Shown one piece after another: positions 18,830 through 30,843 of a stretch of 64,000 nucleotides of DNA (within the stretch, counting starts at the first letter, position 1; each line of letters opens with the position of its first letter). The notes beneath the pieces are model-generated. The model saw only the letters and a list, made by a program, of their open reading frames with translations. It searched no databases and was not told where the DNA came from. Position numbers and translations under genes: made by a program. The DNA comes from Desulfoscipio geothermicus (GTDB lineage: Bacteria; Bacillota; Desulfotomaculia; Desulfotomaculales; Desulfallaceae), in assembly GCA_016841205.1 (NCBI GenBank), contig JAENZP010000006.1:101998-165997 (forward strand). Direction: 5' to 3'.

Positions 18830-19057
18830 ATGGAAGAACCCAAGAGCAAGAAAAACAATGGAGCACTAATGGCCATAGCTGTCACCACCACCATTGGCAC
18901 CGAGTTAGCCATCACGACCCTGTTGGGGTTTTATGGCGGGAGATTGTTGGATGACCAATTTGGTACAGAGCCTTGGTTTTTAGTAGCAGGTGTTTTGACA
19001 GGCGTAGCCATTGGCATATTTGGTATTATTCAAACAATGCAGCGGTTTTTTAAATAG
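18830..19057 (+). CDS. AtpZ/AtpI-family small membrane protein
   Basis: A 75-residue protein with two transmembrane helices (about residues 15-37 and 45-67) joined by GGRLLDDQFGTEPW, the pattern of the putative F0F1-ATPase AtpZ/AtpI family. It is the first gene of the atp operon. Members are thought to help c-ring assembly or Mg2+ supply. The start is taken as ATG 18830 (MEEPKSKKNN) with GAGGT upstream; the longer frame from 18785 has no good ribosome binding site. Confidence 0.82.
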   Translation: MEEPKSKKNNGALMAIAVTTTIGTELAITTLLGFYGGRLLDDQFGTEPWFLVAGVLTGVAIGIFGIIQTMQRFFK

Positions 19058-19063
19058 GGGGCG

Positions 19064-19504
19064 ATGAGGTTGTATAAACCGGCACCCATACGTAATATCG
19101 ATGAACAATTGAAGCGCACAACCGGAATTATGGGTTTCATTTTAGTGCTGACCCTGCCGGGCTTGATCATGAATCCCGGGGATGCGTTGATTCTGGGGTT
19201 TATTGTCGGCGGTATTTTTGGTATTATTAGCTGTATCTTATTGGTAAAAAGAATGAACATGCTTATAGAATTGATGAAGCAAACGGATATCAATCAACAA
19301 AAGGCCAAGGCATTTATGCGGGCAGGCTTTTATCCTCGCATGGCGCTCATTGTAGGTATTATTGCCCTGGCCAGCCAAGTTGATTTTTTAAGCATTTATG
19401 GTGTGGGGGCCGGGCTTTTGGTACCCACCGTAATTACGGTAGTGGACGCTAATATAGCGCTGTACCGTTATTATACGGCGCGTGACGCCGTTGATAAAAT
19501 ATAA
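19064..19504 (+). CDS. atpI: ATP synthase subunit I
   Basis: A 146-residue protein with four hydrophobic helices, two near the N-terminus (TGIMGFILVLTLPGLIM and ALILGFIVGGIFGII) and two near the C-terminus, as in the ATP synthase I family. It probably assists assembly of the c-ring. It begins six bases after the previous gene with GGGGG in front and precedes subunit a, the conserved place for atpI. Confidence 0.85.
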   Translation: MRLYKPAPIRNIDEQLKRTTGIMGFILVLTLPGLIMNPGDALILGFIVGGIFGIISCILLVKRMNMLIELMKQTDINQQKAKAFMRAGFYPRMALIVGIIALASQVDFLSIYGVGAGLLVPTVITVVDANIALYRYYTARDAVDKI

Positions 19505-19542
19505 TGAATAAAAATTTATAAAAGAAAAGGGGTGAGAAAGAG

Positions 19543-20295
19543 TTGTCTGCAACCGCTGGTCAAGAAGCAAGTAAAGATATGCTAGCCTTGGTACACGAGA
19601 ATTTAAATGTGTGGGGTTTTCCTCATGAGGCAGTGAACCTTGGGTTTGGAGCTGTGAACCTTAAAACACTGGTCATGACCTGGATAGTTATGGGGTTAAT
19701 CATTATTTTTACGGTTGCCGCCACCCGTAGCATGCAGTTGAAAAGACCCGGTAAGTTACAAATAGTGGTGGAGGAGATGTTCCAATTTTTAAGGGGACTG
19801 GCTTTTGAAAACTTGGATCCCAAGAAGGGCGCCAGCTTAATGTGCCTTATATTCAGTATTTTTATTTTTCTTCTATTCAGCAACCTCTGGGGTCTTATTC
19901 CCACCATGATGTCGCCTACGGCGGATGTCAATACCACGCTGGGTATGGCGCTGTTTGTGTTTATACTGGTACAGGTGTTGGGATTGTATTATCGCAAACT
20001 CAGTTATTTCAAGCACTTTGTTGAACCATTTGTATTTTTCCTGCCTATTACCCTCATTGAGGAGTTATCCAAACCCTTAACGCTGGCTTTCCGTCTTTAC
20101 GGTAATATTTACGCCGGTGAGGTACTAATCGCGGTATTGCTGGGGCTTATACCCCTGACCGCCACCATTTTTGGTGGATTTCTGGCATCCATGATATGGC
20201 TGTCATTTAGTATTTTTGTTAGCTGCATTCAAGCATTCATTTTTACCATGCTGACCATTGCGTATATATCCCAGGTAACTGCCGAACATCATTAG
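19543..20295 (+). CDS. atpB: ATP synthase subunit a
   Basis: The membrane subunit that forms the proton half-channels against the c-ring. The 250-residue protein has about five to six helices and the essential arginine in LIEELSKPLTLAFRLYGNIYAGEV (arginine of AFRLYGN). It starts at TTG 19543 with AAAGGGGTGAG upstream. It lies in the normal order a-c-b-delta-alpha-gamma-beta-epsilon. Confidence 0.96.
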   Translation: MSATAGQEASKDMLALVHENLNVWGFPHEAVNLGFGAVNLKTLVMTWIVMGLIIIFTVAATRSMQLKRPGKLQIVVEEMFQFLRGLAFENLDPKKGASLMCLIFSIFIFLLFSNLWGLIPTMMSPTADVNTTLGMALFVFILVQVLGLYYRKLSYFKHFVEPFVFFLPITLIEELSKPLTLAFRLYGNIYAGEVLIAVLLGLIPLTATIFGGFLASMIWLSFSIFVSCIQAFIFTMLTIAYISQVTAEHH

Positions 20296-20366
20296 CCATA
20301 ATGCTTTTTAACTAGCTGATATCTCAATAATAAAATAGAGATATGCCACCATAATTTATGTTTTAA

Positions 20367-20627
<261 letters not shown>

Positions 20628-20660
20628 GTCTTATCAATACTTAAAGAATACTGTGGCGAA

Positions 20661-20712
20661 AGGCGCAATAGCAGGTTTTGTTCTTAAGGCTTGCCTAACC
20701 TGCTATCGCCTT
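20661..20712 (+). promoter_or_regulatory. Strong hairpin between atpE and atpF
   Basis: AGGCG-CA-ATAGCAGGTT at 20661-20677 pairs with AACCTGCTATCGCCT at 20697-20711, giving about 15 base pairs with a 2-base bulge and a 19-base loop. The T tract after it is short (TTCCTTTT). It could act as a partial terminator or shield the atpE message from decay. Confidence 0.7.
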
Positions 20713-20749
20713 CCTTTTGTCCACGGACCAAAGGAAGGAGGGTAATTTT

Positions 20750-21256
20750 TTGGATGCCATTGTTCAGGTTTTAAACCTCAATAATACATTGGTGGCGCAA
20801 GTTTTTAACTTTATTGTGTTACTCATCTTCCTTCGCATTGTTGTATATCCGCATATAGTCAGAATGCTGGAAGATCGGCAAAATTTTATTGCTAATAATG
20901 TGGCCGCCGCCGAAGAGGAAAGAAAACAAGCGGAGGCACTTCGCCAGCAGTATTTGGATGAGTTGCAAAAGGCCAAAAATGAGGCCCAAAGCATTATTCA
21001 GAAAGCCGGTAAGGCCGCCGAGGAACAGGCCCATGAGATTATCGAGGCGGCCAAGGCGGAATCCAACCGTATTAAAGAATCCGCCTTGCAGGATATAAAC
21101 ATGGAGAAGGAAAAGGCTGTTGCAGAATTGCGCGATCAGGTGGCTACACTGTCTATTCTGGTAGCCGGCAAGGTTATTAACGAAAAAATTACTGCCGACA
21201 TACAGCGCAGCATGATAGATGAGTTTATTAAAGAGGCAGGGGATCTGCCATGCTAA
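20750..21256 (+). CDS. atpF: ATP synthase subunit b
   Basis: The peripheral stalk subunit: one N-terminal membrane helix (VAQVFNFIVLLIFLRIVVY) followed by a long charged coiled coil rich in Ala, Glu, Gln and Lys. It holds F1 to Fo. The start is taken as TTG 20750 because AAGGAGGG lies nine bases before it, giving 168 residues; an in-frame TTG at 20717 precedes that ribosome binding site and is unlikely. It overlaps atpH by seven bases. Confidence 0.94.
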   Translation: MDAIVQVLNLNNTLVAQVFNFIVLLIFLRIVVYPHIVRMLEDRQNFIANNVAAAEEERKQAEALRQQYLDELQKAKNEAQSIIQKAGKAAEEQAHEIIEAAKAESNRIKESALQDINMEKEKAVAELRDQVATLSILVAGKVINEKITADIQRSMIDEFIKEAGDLPC

Positions 21257-21792
21257 GAGGAGCTGTAGCCGGGCGCTATGCCGAGGCGCTTTATGAAATT
21301 GCGGTGCGGGAGAATCTTGTGGACCAGTTGGAATCTGAATTATTGGCTGTGAACAGCGTGCTCAACGAATCTGAACCGCTGAAAAAAATAATTATTCATC
21401 CCCGTATTACTGCCAACGAGAAAAAAGAAGTGCTGGCTAATTTATTTAAAGACCATATTTCTGAAATTATGATGAATTTTCTGGCCTTTGTGTTGGACCG
21501 CCAGCGTGAACTGTTCTTGGCAGATATTACGGAATATTTTACCGGATTGGCCAATAAAGCCCGCAACATAAGCGATGTCCAGGTAACCTCGGCAGTTGAA
21601 CTAACTGAAGAGGAAAAGAAAAATATGGATGCTGCTATGGCCAAAAGCACCGGCAAAAAAGTTAGACTTACTTACAATGTTGATCAGGAATTGCTGGGCG
21701 GAGTGGTGGTTCGTATTGGTGACAAGGTCATCGATGGCAGCGTGCGCACCCGCTTGCAAACCCTGCGCGAGCACCTCAGACAAATAAGTTAA
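21250..21792 (+). CDS. atpH: ATP synthase subunit delta
   Basis: A 180-residue OSCP/delta protein that links the b stalk to the top of F1. Characteristic parts are the N-terminal GRYAEALYEIAVREN and the C-terminal VDQELLGGVVVRIGDKVIDGSVRTRLQTL. The position between b and alpha is canonical, and the start overlaps atpF. Confidence 0.95.
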   Translation: MLRGAVAGRYAEALYEIAVRENLVDQLESELLAVNSVLNESEPLKKIIIHPRITANEKKEVLANLFKDHISEIMMNFLAFVLDRQRELFLADITEYFTGLANKARNISDVQVTSAVELTEEEKKNMDAAMAKSTGKKVRLTYNVDQELLGGVVVRIGDKVIDGSVRTRLQTLREHLRQIS

Positions 21793-21816
21793 TAGTGGAT
21801 AGGGGTGAAACAGTAG

Positions 21817-23325
<1,509 letters not shown>

Positions 23326-23365
23326 AGTACCCGGCGAATGCTATAGCGAGGTGGTGAAACAGTAA

Positions 23366-24214
23366 ATGGCTAGTTTGCGCGACCTGAAGCGTCGTATTAA
23401 AAGTATTAGCAGTACCCAGAAGATTACCAAGGCCATGAAGGCGGTAGCAGCAGCTAAAATGCGGCGTGCCCAGGATAGTGTGCTGGCTGCCAGGCCCTTC
23501 GCACGGCGGGTGCGAGATGTTCTGGGCAGGGTTGGCTCTGCTTCCGTAGGCATGAAACATCCATTACTTGCCGTACGCGAGCCGCAAAAGGTAGCTTATA
23601 TTATAGTAACTGCGGACCGCGGCCTGTGCGGAGGCTTTAACGCCAATGTTCTCAAATTGGGCGTTCAGGAGACCAAAAAACATCCGAACGCTGATCTAAT
23701 TACTATCGGCCGTAAAGGCAGAGATTTCTACCGCCGCCGTCAATACAACATTGCTCAGCAATATATCGGCACTGAAAAAGCTGATCTAGGCTTGACCAAT
23801 GAAGTTGCCAGGTTTGTCATTGACAAATACTCGGTCGAAGAATATGATGAGGTTTATTTGATTTATAGCCAGTTTGTAAACGTGATTGTTCAAAGACCCG
23901 TGGTGCAGAAGATTCTGCCTGTTGAGCCCCCCGAAGGGGAAGCCGACGAAAAGAAAGTGGATTATATTTTTGAGCCTGATGCGGAAACGATCATGGACAG
24001 CATACTGCCCATGTATATACAAAATGCACTGTTCCAAGCAATCCTAGAAACTAATGCCGGTTTCTACAGCGCTCAGATGACGGCTATGGATAATGCCACC
24101 AAGAATGCTTCAGACATGATTGACAGGCTAACGCTTTCTATGAACCTTGCTCGTCAGGCTGCCATTACCACGGAAATATCCGAGATTGTCGGTGGCGCTG
24201 CCGCTCTTGAGTAA
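23366..24214 (+). CDS. atpG: ATP synthase subunit gamma
   Basis: The rotor shaft of F1, 282 residues. The N-terminal helix starts SLRDLKRRIKSISSTQKITKAM and the C-terminal helix ends RQAAITTEISEIVGGAAALE, both diagnostic for gamma. YIIVTADRGLCGGFNANV is also typical. The start has GAGGTGGTGAAACAG upstream. A 177-base gap separates it from atpD, unusually long for this operon; it contains a 7-bp hairpin (GCAAGAA/TTCTTGC) and no clear reading frame. Confidence 0.97.
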   Translation: MASLRDLKRRIKSISSTQKITKAMKAVAAAKMRRAQDSVLAARPFARRVRDVLGRVGSASVGMKHPLLAVREPQKVAYIIVTADRGLCGGFNANVLKLGVQETKKHPNADLITIGRKGRDFYRRRQYNIAQQYIGTEKADLGLTNEVARFVIDKYSVEEYDEVYLIYSQFVNVIVQRPVVQKILPVEPPEGEADEKKVDYIFEPDAETIMDSILPMYIQNALFQAILETNAGFYSAQMTAMDNATKNASDMIDRLTLSMNLARQAAITTEISEIVGGAAALE

Positions 24215-24388
24215 ATTACAGGGAGGTCTTAAGTAACAAGCAATTTAAAGGAGGTGCAAGAACCTGTTTCTTGCAGTTTTACATGCTTTAGGGTGATAAG
24301 CCCGGGCGAAAGCTGCCTCCCGTTAGTCGGCGGGAGAGAAGCCTTAATAATATGATTTATTTGGGTTTCAGGAACCAGGTACGGATAG

Positions 24389-25816
<1,428 letters not shown>

Positions 25817-25818
25817 GC

Positions 25819-26226
25819 ATGGCGGAAGAAAAACTGCAGCGGTTGGAAGTTGTTACGCCCCAGGAAAGGGTATATAGCCAGGATATTAGGTTTGTGGTAT
25901 TGCCTGGTACTGAAGGTGAACTGGGTATTTTACCCGAACATGCTCCGCTGGTCAGTGCACTTAAAACCGGCCTGGTGCGTATGCAGCACGAAGGAAATAC
26001 ATTGAAGATAGCTATCAGCGGAGGTTTTGCCGAGGTGCGAAACAGTAAGGTGACCGTTCTGGCCAATGCGGCCGAGCGCGAGGACCAAATTGACGTCAAA
26101 CGTGCCCAGGCTGCCAAAGAACGCGCTGAACAGCGTTTGGCTACCCGAAGCCCGGATATTGATATAGACAGGGCAGAGGCCGCGCTAAGAAGAGCACTTA
26201 ACCGGCTCAAGGCCACGGGTTACTAA
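25819..26226 (+). CDS. atpC: ATP synthase subunit epsilon
   Basis: A 135-residue protein with the N-terminal beta sandwich (VVTPQERVYSQDIRFVVLPGTEGELGILPEHAP) and C-terminal helical hairpin, which acts as the rotating inhibitor of F1. It begins two bases after atpD, and a strong terminator about 100 bases after its stop closes the operon. Confidence 0.96.
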   Translation: MAEEKLQRLEVVTPQERVYSQDIRFVVLPGTEGELGILPEHAPLVSALKTGLVRMQHEGNTLKIAISGGFAEVRNSKVTVLANAAEREDQIDVKRAQAAKERAEQRLATRSPDIDIDRAEAALRRALNRLKATGY

Positions 26227-26324
26227 GGGGGCAGACTTAAATTTTATTAACTAACTACATTAATGATATATTGCATGAGAATATGTTATTATACGTAGTT
26301 TTAATCTATTTGAGTTAATCTTAT

Positions 26325-26377
26325 AAAAAGCGTTTGGGAATCAGGCAGATGCCAAATTCCCAAACGCTTTTTTTTTT
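26325..26377 (+). terminator. Strong terminator of the atp operon
   Basis: AAAAAGCGTTTGGGAA pairs with TTCCCAAACGCTTTTT, followed by a long T run. The A-rich left side means it could also work in the other direction. Confidence 0.95.
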
Positions 26378-26409
26378 GACATCGTTGCCACTGTTTATGC
26401 CCTGTGTCG

Positions 26410-26487
26410 ATGTGTCTATGGGGTCAGACCTTGACATTTGACACGCAGTTCAGTGTCAAATGTCAAGGTCTGACCCCATAGACACAT
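26410..26487. repeat. 78-bp perfect palindrome with 35-bp arms upstream of murA
   Basis: The 35 bases at 26410-26444 are the exact reverse complement of 26453-26487, with an 8-base centre. The inner 25 bases of each arm (beginning GGGGTCAGACC and ending TTTGACAC) recur once more at 27818-27842, at the other end of murA. It encodes no protein of its own. It is probably a dispersed palindromic element (REP- or MITE-like). Confidence 0.93.
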
Positions 26488-26573
26488 CATCCAAGATTTC
26501 AGTATGCGACATGCATAAATTGGTAACAATAGGTAACAGAAATCTAGAAATCTTTTTGCGCTGGAGGGATAAG

Positions 26574-27839
26574 GTGGAAAAGCTGTATATCAGGGGTGGC
26601 AGGCCTTTGTCCGGTTCAGTACGAGTTAGTGGTTCAAAAAATGCCGTGCTGCCCATTATTGCAGCCTGTCTGCTGCCTACCTCCCCATGTACATTGAATG
26701 ATATACCCGATTTGGCTGATGTACATACTATATGCCTTGTAATGCAGCATCTTGGTGCCATGATAAAGAGAAACGGCACAACATTGGAAATTATTCCGCC
26801 GGTTAAACCTAACACCGAAGCTCCTTATGAGTTTGTGCGTCAAATGCGAGCATCATTTTTGGTCATGGGCCCGTTGTTGGCTCGTACCGGTCTAGCTGCC
26901 ATATCGTTGCCGGGTGGTTGTGCTATAGGAAGCAGACCCGTTGATCTTCATTTAAAGGGCTTTAATATGCTGGGTGCCTGCATCGAACATGGTTACGGAA
27001 GCATTCGTGCCGAAATCGGGATAGGTGGGTTACGAGGCAAACGCATCTACCTGGATTTCCCCAGCGTAGGGGCCACTGAAAACATTATTATGGCGGCTGT
27101 GCTTGCCGAAGGGCAAACTGTTATCGAAAATGCCGCTGAAGAACCGGAAGTAGTGGATTTAGCTAATTTTTTAAGCGCTATGGGAGCCAAGATTAAAGGT
27201 GCCGGCACCAAGGTGGTAAAAATAACCGGCGTGCGGGAACTACACGGAGTTACACACACTGTAATACCTGACCGTATCGAAGCCGGGACTTACTTGATAG
27301 CTGGAGCAATCACTGGTGGCAACATCCTGGTAAAAAACGTAATTGCCGACCACGTCAAACCGGTGCTGGCTAAACTGTTGGAAATGGGTATAGCCGTGTA
27401 CGAAGAGTACGACGGACTGCGAGTTATAGGCCGGAAGCAGTACAATGCGGTTGATGTTAAAACCATGCCTTATCCAGGTTTCCCCACCGACATGCAGCCC
27501 CAGATAATGGCACTGTTGACTAGCGCCAAGGGTACCAGCATCATCACCGAAACGGTTTTTGAAAACAGGTTTATGCATGTTAGTGAGTTAAAAAGAATGG
27601 GCGCTCTTATTAAAACAGTAGGCCGTAATGCAGTCATACAGGGACCGGTCACATTAAGCGGAGCCCCCGTCAAGGCCACCGATTTGCGTGCCGGAGCAGC
27701 CCTGGTGCTGGCAGGTTTATGTGCAAAAGGGATCACCGAAGTAAGCAATATTTATCACATCGAGCGAGGCTATGAACATCTTTTGGGGAAGCTGCAAAGC
27801 TTGGGCGCCGATATTTGGGGGTCAGACCTTGACATTTGA
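26574..27839 (+). CDS. murA: UDP-N-acetylglucosamine 1-carboxyvinyltransferase, with repeat-altered C-terminus
   Basis: It catalyses the first committed step of peptidoglycan synthesis, joining enolpyruvate to UDP-GlcNAc. Visible family features are [15 protein letters not shown] at the start, the PEP-binding active-site cysteine in [14 protein letters not shown], and [13 protein letters not shown] near the end. GTG 26574 has GGAGGG five bases upstream; upstream codons in frame come from the palindrome. The normal C-terminus LGADI is followed by WGSDLDI and a TGA supplied by a copy of the repeat at 27818-27842, so the last few residues have been replaced. The catalytic parts are unaffected. 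Confidence 0.96.
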   Translation: MEKLYIRGGRPLSGSVRVSGSKNAVLPIIAACLLPTSPCTLNDIPDLADVHTICLVMQHLGAMIKRNGTTLEIIPPVKPNTEAPYEFVRQMRASFLVMGPLLARTGLAAISLPGGCAIGSRPVDLHLKGFNMLGACIEHGYGSIRAEIGIGGLRGKRIYLDFPSVGATENIIMAAVLAEGQTVIENAAEEPEVVDLANFLSAMGAKIKGAGTKVVKITGVRELHGVTHTVIPDRIEAGTYLIAGAITGGNILVKNVIADHVKPVLAKLLEMGIAVYEEYDGLRVIGRKQYNAVDVKTMPYPGFPTDMQPQIMALLTSAKGTSIITETVFENRFMHVSELKRMGALIKTVGRNAVIQGPVTLSGAPVKATDLRAGAALVLAGLCAKGITEVSNIYHIERGYEHLLGKLQSLGADIWGSDLDI

Positions 27840-27842
27840 CAC
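27818..27842 (+). repeat. Single copy of the GGGGTCAGACC repeat at the murA stop codon
   Basis: These 25 bases are identical to the inner part of the left arm of the palindrome at 26410-26487, in the same orientation. The repeat encodes the last six residues of murA and its TGA stop. Confidence 0.92.
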
Positions 27843-27996
27843 TTCCCCACCACGTTCTCGTTTAAGCCTGACCAGATTAGGTAATAATTACCTATAGTGG
27901 ATCATATACTGCTCCTATAAACAAAGATTCCTTAACAAAGGCATGGGTAAACCAAAAAAAGATATTTTCTTTTGCTTTCTTAAAGGGTGATAGTGT

Positions 27997-28959
27997 ATGC
28001 GTAAAATATTTATTATTACATTAGTACTGGTACTGGTACTGGCGTTGGGATTGCCATGGGCAGTACAGAAACTGATGGAACCACGGGTGCAGGAAGATGG
28101 TACCATTGTACGGTTATACAGGCATGAAACAGGTACAGTAGAATTAATTTCGCTTGAGGATTACGTTACGGGCGTGGTGGCTGCCGAAATGCCCGCGTTA
28201 TTTCCTGAAGAAGCCTTAAAAGCCCAGGCCGTGGCGGCCCGGACTTATATTGTTAAGCGCATGTTAGCAGGCGGGGTAGTAAATAACTATCATAAGGGTG
28301 CCGACACCTGTGACGATCCCAGCCACGCCCAGGGGTGGCTTAGCAGGGAAGCCATGAAAGAGCGCTGGGGAAAGTTGAAATACTACCAGTATTATTACAA
28401 AATCAGGATGGCCGTGGACGTTACGAAAGGGGAAATTATCACCTATCAAGGTCAGCCCATTGATCCTGTGTTTTCCGCTGCCTGTGGGGGGCGAACTGAA
28501 AACGCAGAGGACGTGTGGAAGTTTACTGTGCCTTACCTGCGCAGTGTGGCCTGCCCCTATGAAACCGATCCCGAATCGGTCCGCCAGTTGGCTATTTCGC
28601 GTGATCAGGTAGCTAAAGCACTGAATGTGGATCTGGCGTCCGTTGCTGCTTCCACTAATCAAAATCAACTTATCCAAGTAGTTGAGAGTACGGCTACCGG
28701 TAGACCAAAAACACTATTGGTTGGTGGCAGGCGCTTATCCGCTTCGGAAATACGTCAAAAATTGGGACTGCGTTCTACAAATTTCACCTGGCAGTATAAG
28801 GATGACAAAATTGTTTTTGAGACGGTTGGCTATGGACATGGTGTAGGAATGTGCCAATACGGAGCCTGTGGACTGGCAGAACACGGCTACGATTATAGAA
28901 AAATAATTAATCATTATTATACAGGTGTTCAGATTAATAATATCAACGATTATAGCTAA
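27997..28959 (+). CDS. spoIID: Stage II sporulation protein D
   Basis: A membrane-anchored lytic transglycosylase needed for engulfment of the forespore. The N-terminal hydrophobic anchor is followed by the SpoIID domain: YVTGVVAAEMPALFPEEALK, then QAVAARTYIVKRM, and GYGHGVGMCQYGACGLAEHG near the end. It is 320 residues long. A perfect 17-base palindrome at 27878-27894 lies in the upstream region. The order murA-spoIID matches Bacillus and Clostridia. Confidence 0.96.
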   Translation: MRKIFIITLVLVLVLALGLPWAVQKLMEPRVQEDGTIVRLYRHETGTVELISLEDYVTGVVAAEMPALFPEEALKAQAVAARTYIVKRMLAGGVVNNYHKGADTCDDPSHAQGWLSREAMKERWGKLKYYQYYYKIRMAVDVTKGEIITYQGQPIDPVFSAACGGRTENAEDVWKFTVPYLRSVACPYETDPESVRQLAISRDQVAKALNVDLASVAASTNQNQLIQVVESTATGRPKTLLVGGRRLSASEIRQKLGLRSTNFTWQYKDDKIVFETVGYGHGVGMCQYGACGLAEHGYDYRKIINHYYTGVQINNINDYS

Positions 28960-29049
28960 ACTTCAGCCAAAGCATGCATTTAAAACTAAAGATGGGTCAT
29001 AATAAATTATTGATAGATGACGATAATGTCATGAAGGGAGATATATTTA

Positions 29050-29168
29050 TGTGGCCCTTTAACAAAAGATTACGCGACCAAAACGCTATGAAAAAACATA
29101 GCCGCTGGTTAAGACGTTGGTTTTTAAAAATACCCGTGGCATGCTTCATACAATTCCAAGAAAATTAA
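29050..29168 (+). CDS. Small basic protein, possibly a remnant of spoIIQ
   Basis: A 39-residue frame from ATG 29050 with AGGGAG eight to ten bases upstream. It opens MWPFNKRLRDQNAMKKHS and then SRWLRRWFLKIPVACF, a basic patch leading into a hydrophobic stretch that breaks off. In Bacillus and many Clostridia, spoIIQ (a membrane-anchored M23-type protein) lies exactly here, and its N-terminus is a basic patch followed by a membrane helix. A truncated spoIIQ is my inference; it could equally be an unrelated small protein or not a gene. A hairpin follows the stop codon. Confidence 0.35.
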
Positions 29169-29169
29169 A

Positions 29170-29207
29170 AAAGAGCGGTTTAGCTATCAATTTGCTAAAC
29201 CGCTCTT
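29170..29207. terminator. Hairpin with its T tract on the minus strand
   Basis: AAGAGCGGTTTAGC at 29171-29184 pairs perfectly with GCTAAACCGCTCTT at 29194-29207. A T tract is present on the minus strand (the A run left of the hairpin) but not on the plus strand, so as a terminator it would work better against leftward transcription. No minus-strand gene is seen nearby. Confidence 0.65.
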
Positions 29208-29296
29208 GGCTGTTTAGGGCAAACATTAAAAAACACAAAATGCATAAAATTACAAATATTGGTCGTTATAAATTAAAAGTGTATTCATTTGTATGA

Positions 29297-29324
29297 GCAT
29301 TTCTAATTATCACTTGCATATAAT
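29297..29324 (+). promoter_or_regulatory. Possible sporulation sigma-E promoter for spoIIID
   Basis: CATATAAT at 29317-29324 is close to the sigma-E -10 element CATACAAT, with GCATTT 14 bases upstream. spoIIID is known to be transcribed by sigma-E in Bacillus. TATAAT within the same site would also suit sigma-A. Confidence 0.4.
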
Positions 29325-29351
29325 GTACTAAATGCCCGGGGAGGTAAGGCA

Positions 29352-29612
29352 ATGCAGGAATACATCCAAAAGCGGGTGCTGGAGCTTTGCACCTATATAT
29401 TGGAAACACAGGCAACCGTGCGCCAGGCGGCACGAGTTTTCGGCGTTAGCAAAAGCACCGTACATAAAGATATGACAGAAAGACTTCCTTCATTAAATAA
29501 AAGACTTGCCCAAGAGGTAAAAAAAGTGCTGGATTATAATAAGTCAGAAAGACACCTGCGCGGCGGGGAAGCCACACGAAAAAAATATCAGAGAGAGGAA
29601 AAGCAAAATTAG
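29352..29612 (+). CDS. spoIIID: Sporulation transcriptional regulator SpoIIID
   Basis: An 86-residue DNA-binding protein that switches mother-cell gene expression from sigma-E to sigma-K. The helix-turn-helix is TVRQAARVFGVSKSTVHKDMTERLP, and the opening YIQKRVLELCTYIL is typical. GGGGAGGTAAGGCA precedes the ATG. The basic C-terminal tail fits the family. It is followed by mbl, as in Bacillus. Confidence 0.96.
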   Translation: MQEYIQKRVLELCTYILETQATVRQAARVFGVSKSTVHKDMTERLPSLNKRLAQEVKKVLDYNKSERHLRGGEATRKKYQREEKQN

Positions 29613-29755
29613 CATAACCTGGAGGAATTTGTCCCATCAAGTAGAAATATAACTAACGGATAAGTGTCTGTATTTTTCACTGCGATCGTAATAGATGCAG
29701 TGAAATAACGACGGACAGAGGCTTCGCTTAACAATCCGAAAGGGGACAAGTCCAG

Positions 29756-30808
29756 ATGCTCAATATAGGTGCCGATATTGGTATTGATTTAGGAACAGCA
29801 AATATAATTGTATATGTAAAAGGCAAAGGCATTGTGCTAAAAGAACCATCGGTTGTTGCCATAGATAATTCTTCGGGCAAAGTTATTGCGGTGGGTGCCA
29901 ACGCCAGACGCATGCTGGGCCGAACCCCGGGCAACATAGTAGCCCTCCGTCCGCTACGCGACGGCGTTATTGCCGATTATGATGTAACTGAAAAAATGCT
30001 GCGTTATTTTATTGGTAAAGCCAACGGCAATAAAATATTATTTAAGCCCCGTGTTATGGTATGCATACCTTCCGAAATCACCGGAGTGGAGGAACGGGCC
30101 GTTAAACAAGCCACCATCCAGGCTGGTGCCAGGCAGTCCTATGTAATTGAAGAACCATTAGCTGCTGCGCTGGGTGCCGGTTTGGATATAGCGCAGCCCG
30201 GCGGTACAATGGTAGTGGACATAGGTGGTGGTACCACTGATGTAGCCGTGCTTTCCATGGGTGGTATTGTGATCAGCCGTTCATTAAGGGTGGGTGGCGA
30301 TAAGTTTGATGAAGCCATTGTGAAGTATATCCGCCGGGAATTCAATTTGGCCATTGGTGAGCGTACCGGAGAAGATATTAAGATAGAAATTGCCAACGCC
30401 TGTCCTAATGTAGCATCGGTGCTTAACACGCAGGTAAGAGGACGAGATTTGTTGAACGGACTTCCCAGAGAAATAACCGTTACCAGCGATCAAATACATA
30501 GTGCGATTAGTGAGAGGCTGTCTCTTGTGGTAAATACTGTGAAAGAAGTGCTGGAGGAAACCCCTCCGGAATTAGCCGCAGATATAATGGACAAGGGTAT
30601 CGTGCTTACAGGTGGTGGGGCACTTCTGCAGAACATTGATAGACTAATTTCCCGCGAAACCGGGCTGAACGTAATTATTGCCGAAGACCCGCTTTCCTGT
30701 GTAGCTATGGGAACGGGGCGGGCGCTGACTATGTTAAATGTGCTCAACTTTCAACAAAATAAGCACTTGATTACCAAGTATATAAAGCACAGTATGAATG
30801 TGGGGTAA
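29756..30808 (+). CDS. mbl: Rod-shape-determining actin-like protein Mbl/MreB
   Basis: A 350-residue bacterial actin that guides lateral wall synthesis. ATP-binding motifs are present: [17 protein letters not shown] (phosphate 1), [15 protein letters not shown] (phosphate 2) and [15 protein letters not shown] (adenosine). Placement directly after spoIIID is that of mbl in Bacillus, not of mreB, which usually sits with mreC and mreD. A strong terminator follows. Confidence 0.94.
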   Translation: MLNIGADIGIDLGTANIIVYVKGKGIVLKEPSVVAIDNSSGKVIAVGANARRMLGRTPGNIVALRPLRDGVIADYDVTEKMLRYFIGKANGNKILFKPRVMVCIPSEITGVEERAVKQATIQAGARQSYVIEEPLAAALGAGLDIAQPGGTMVVDIGGGTTDVAVLSMGGIVISRSLRVGGDKFDEAIVKYIRREFNLAIGERTGEDIKIEIANACPNVASVLNTQVRGRDLLNGLPREITVTSDQIHSAISERLSLVVNTVKEVLEETPPELAADIMDKGIVLTGGGALLQNIDRLISRETGLNVIIAEDPLSCVAMGTGRALTMLNVLNFQQNKHLITKYIKHSMNVG

Positions 30809-30843
30809 ATATATGCCCTCATTTAAAAATATCATATAAAAAG

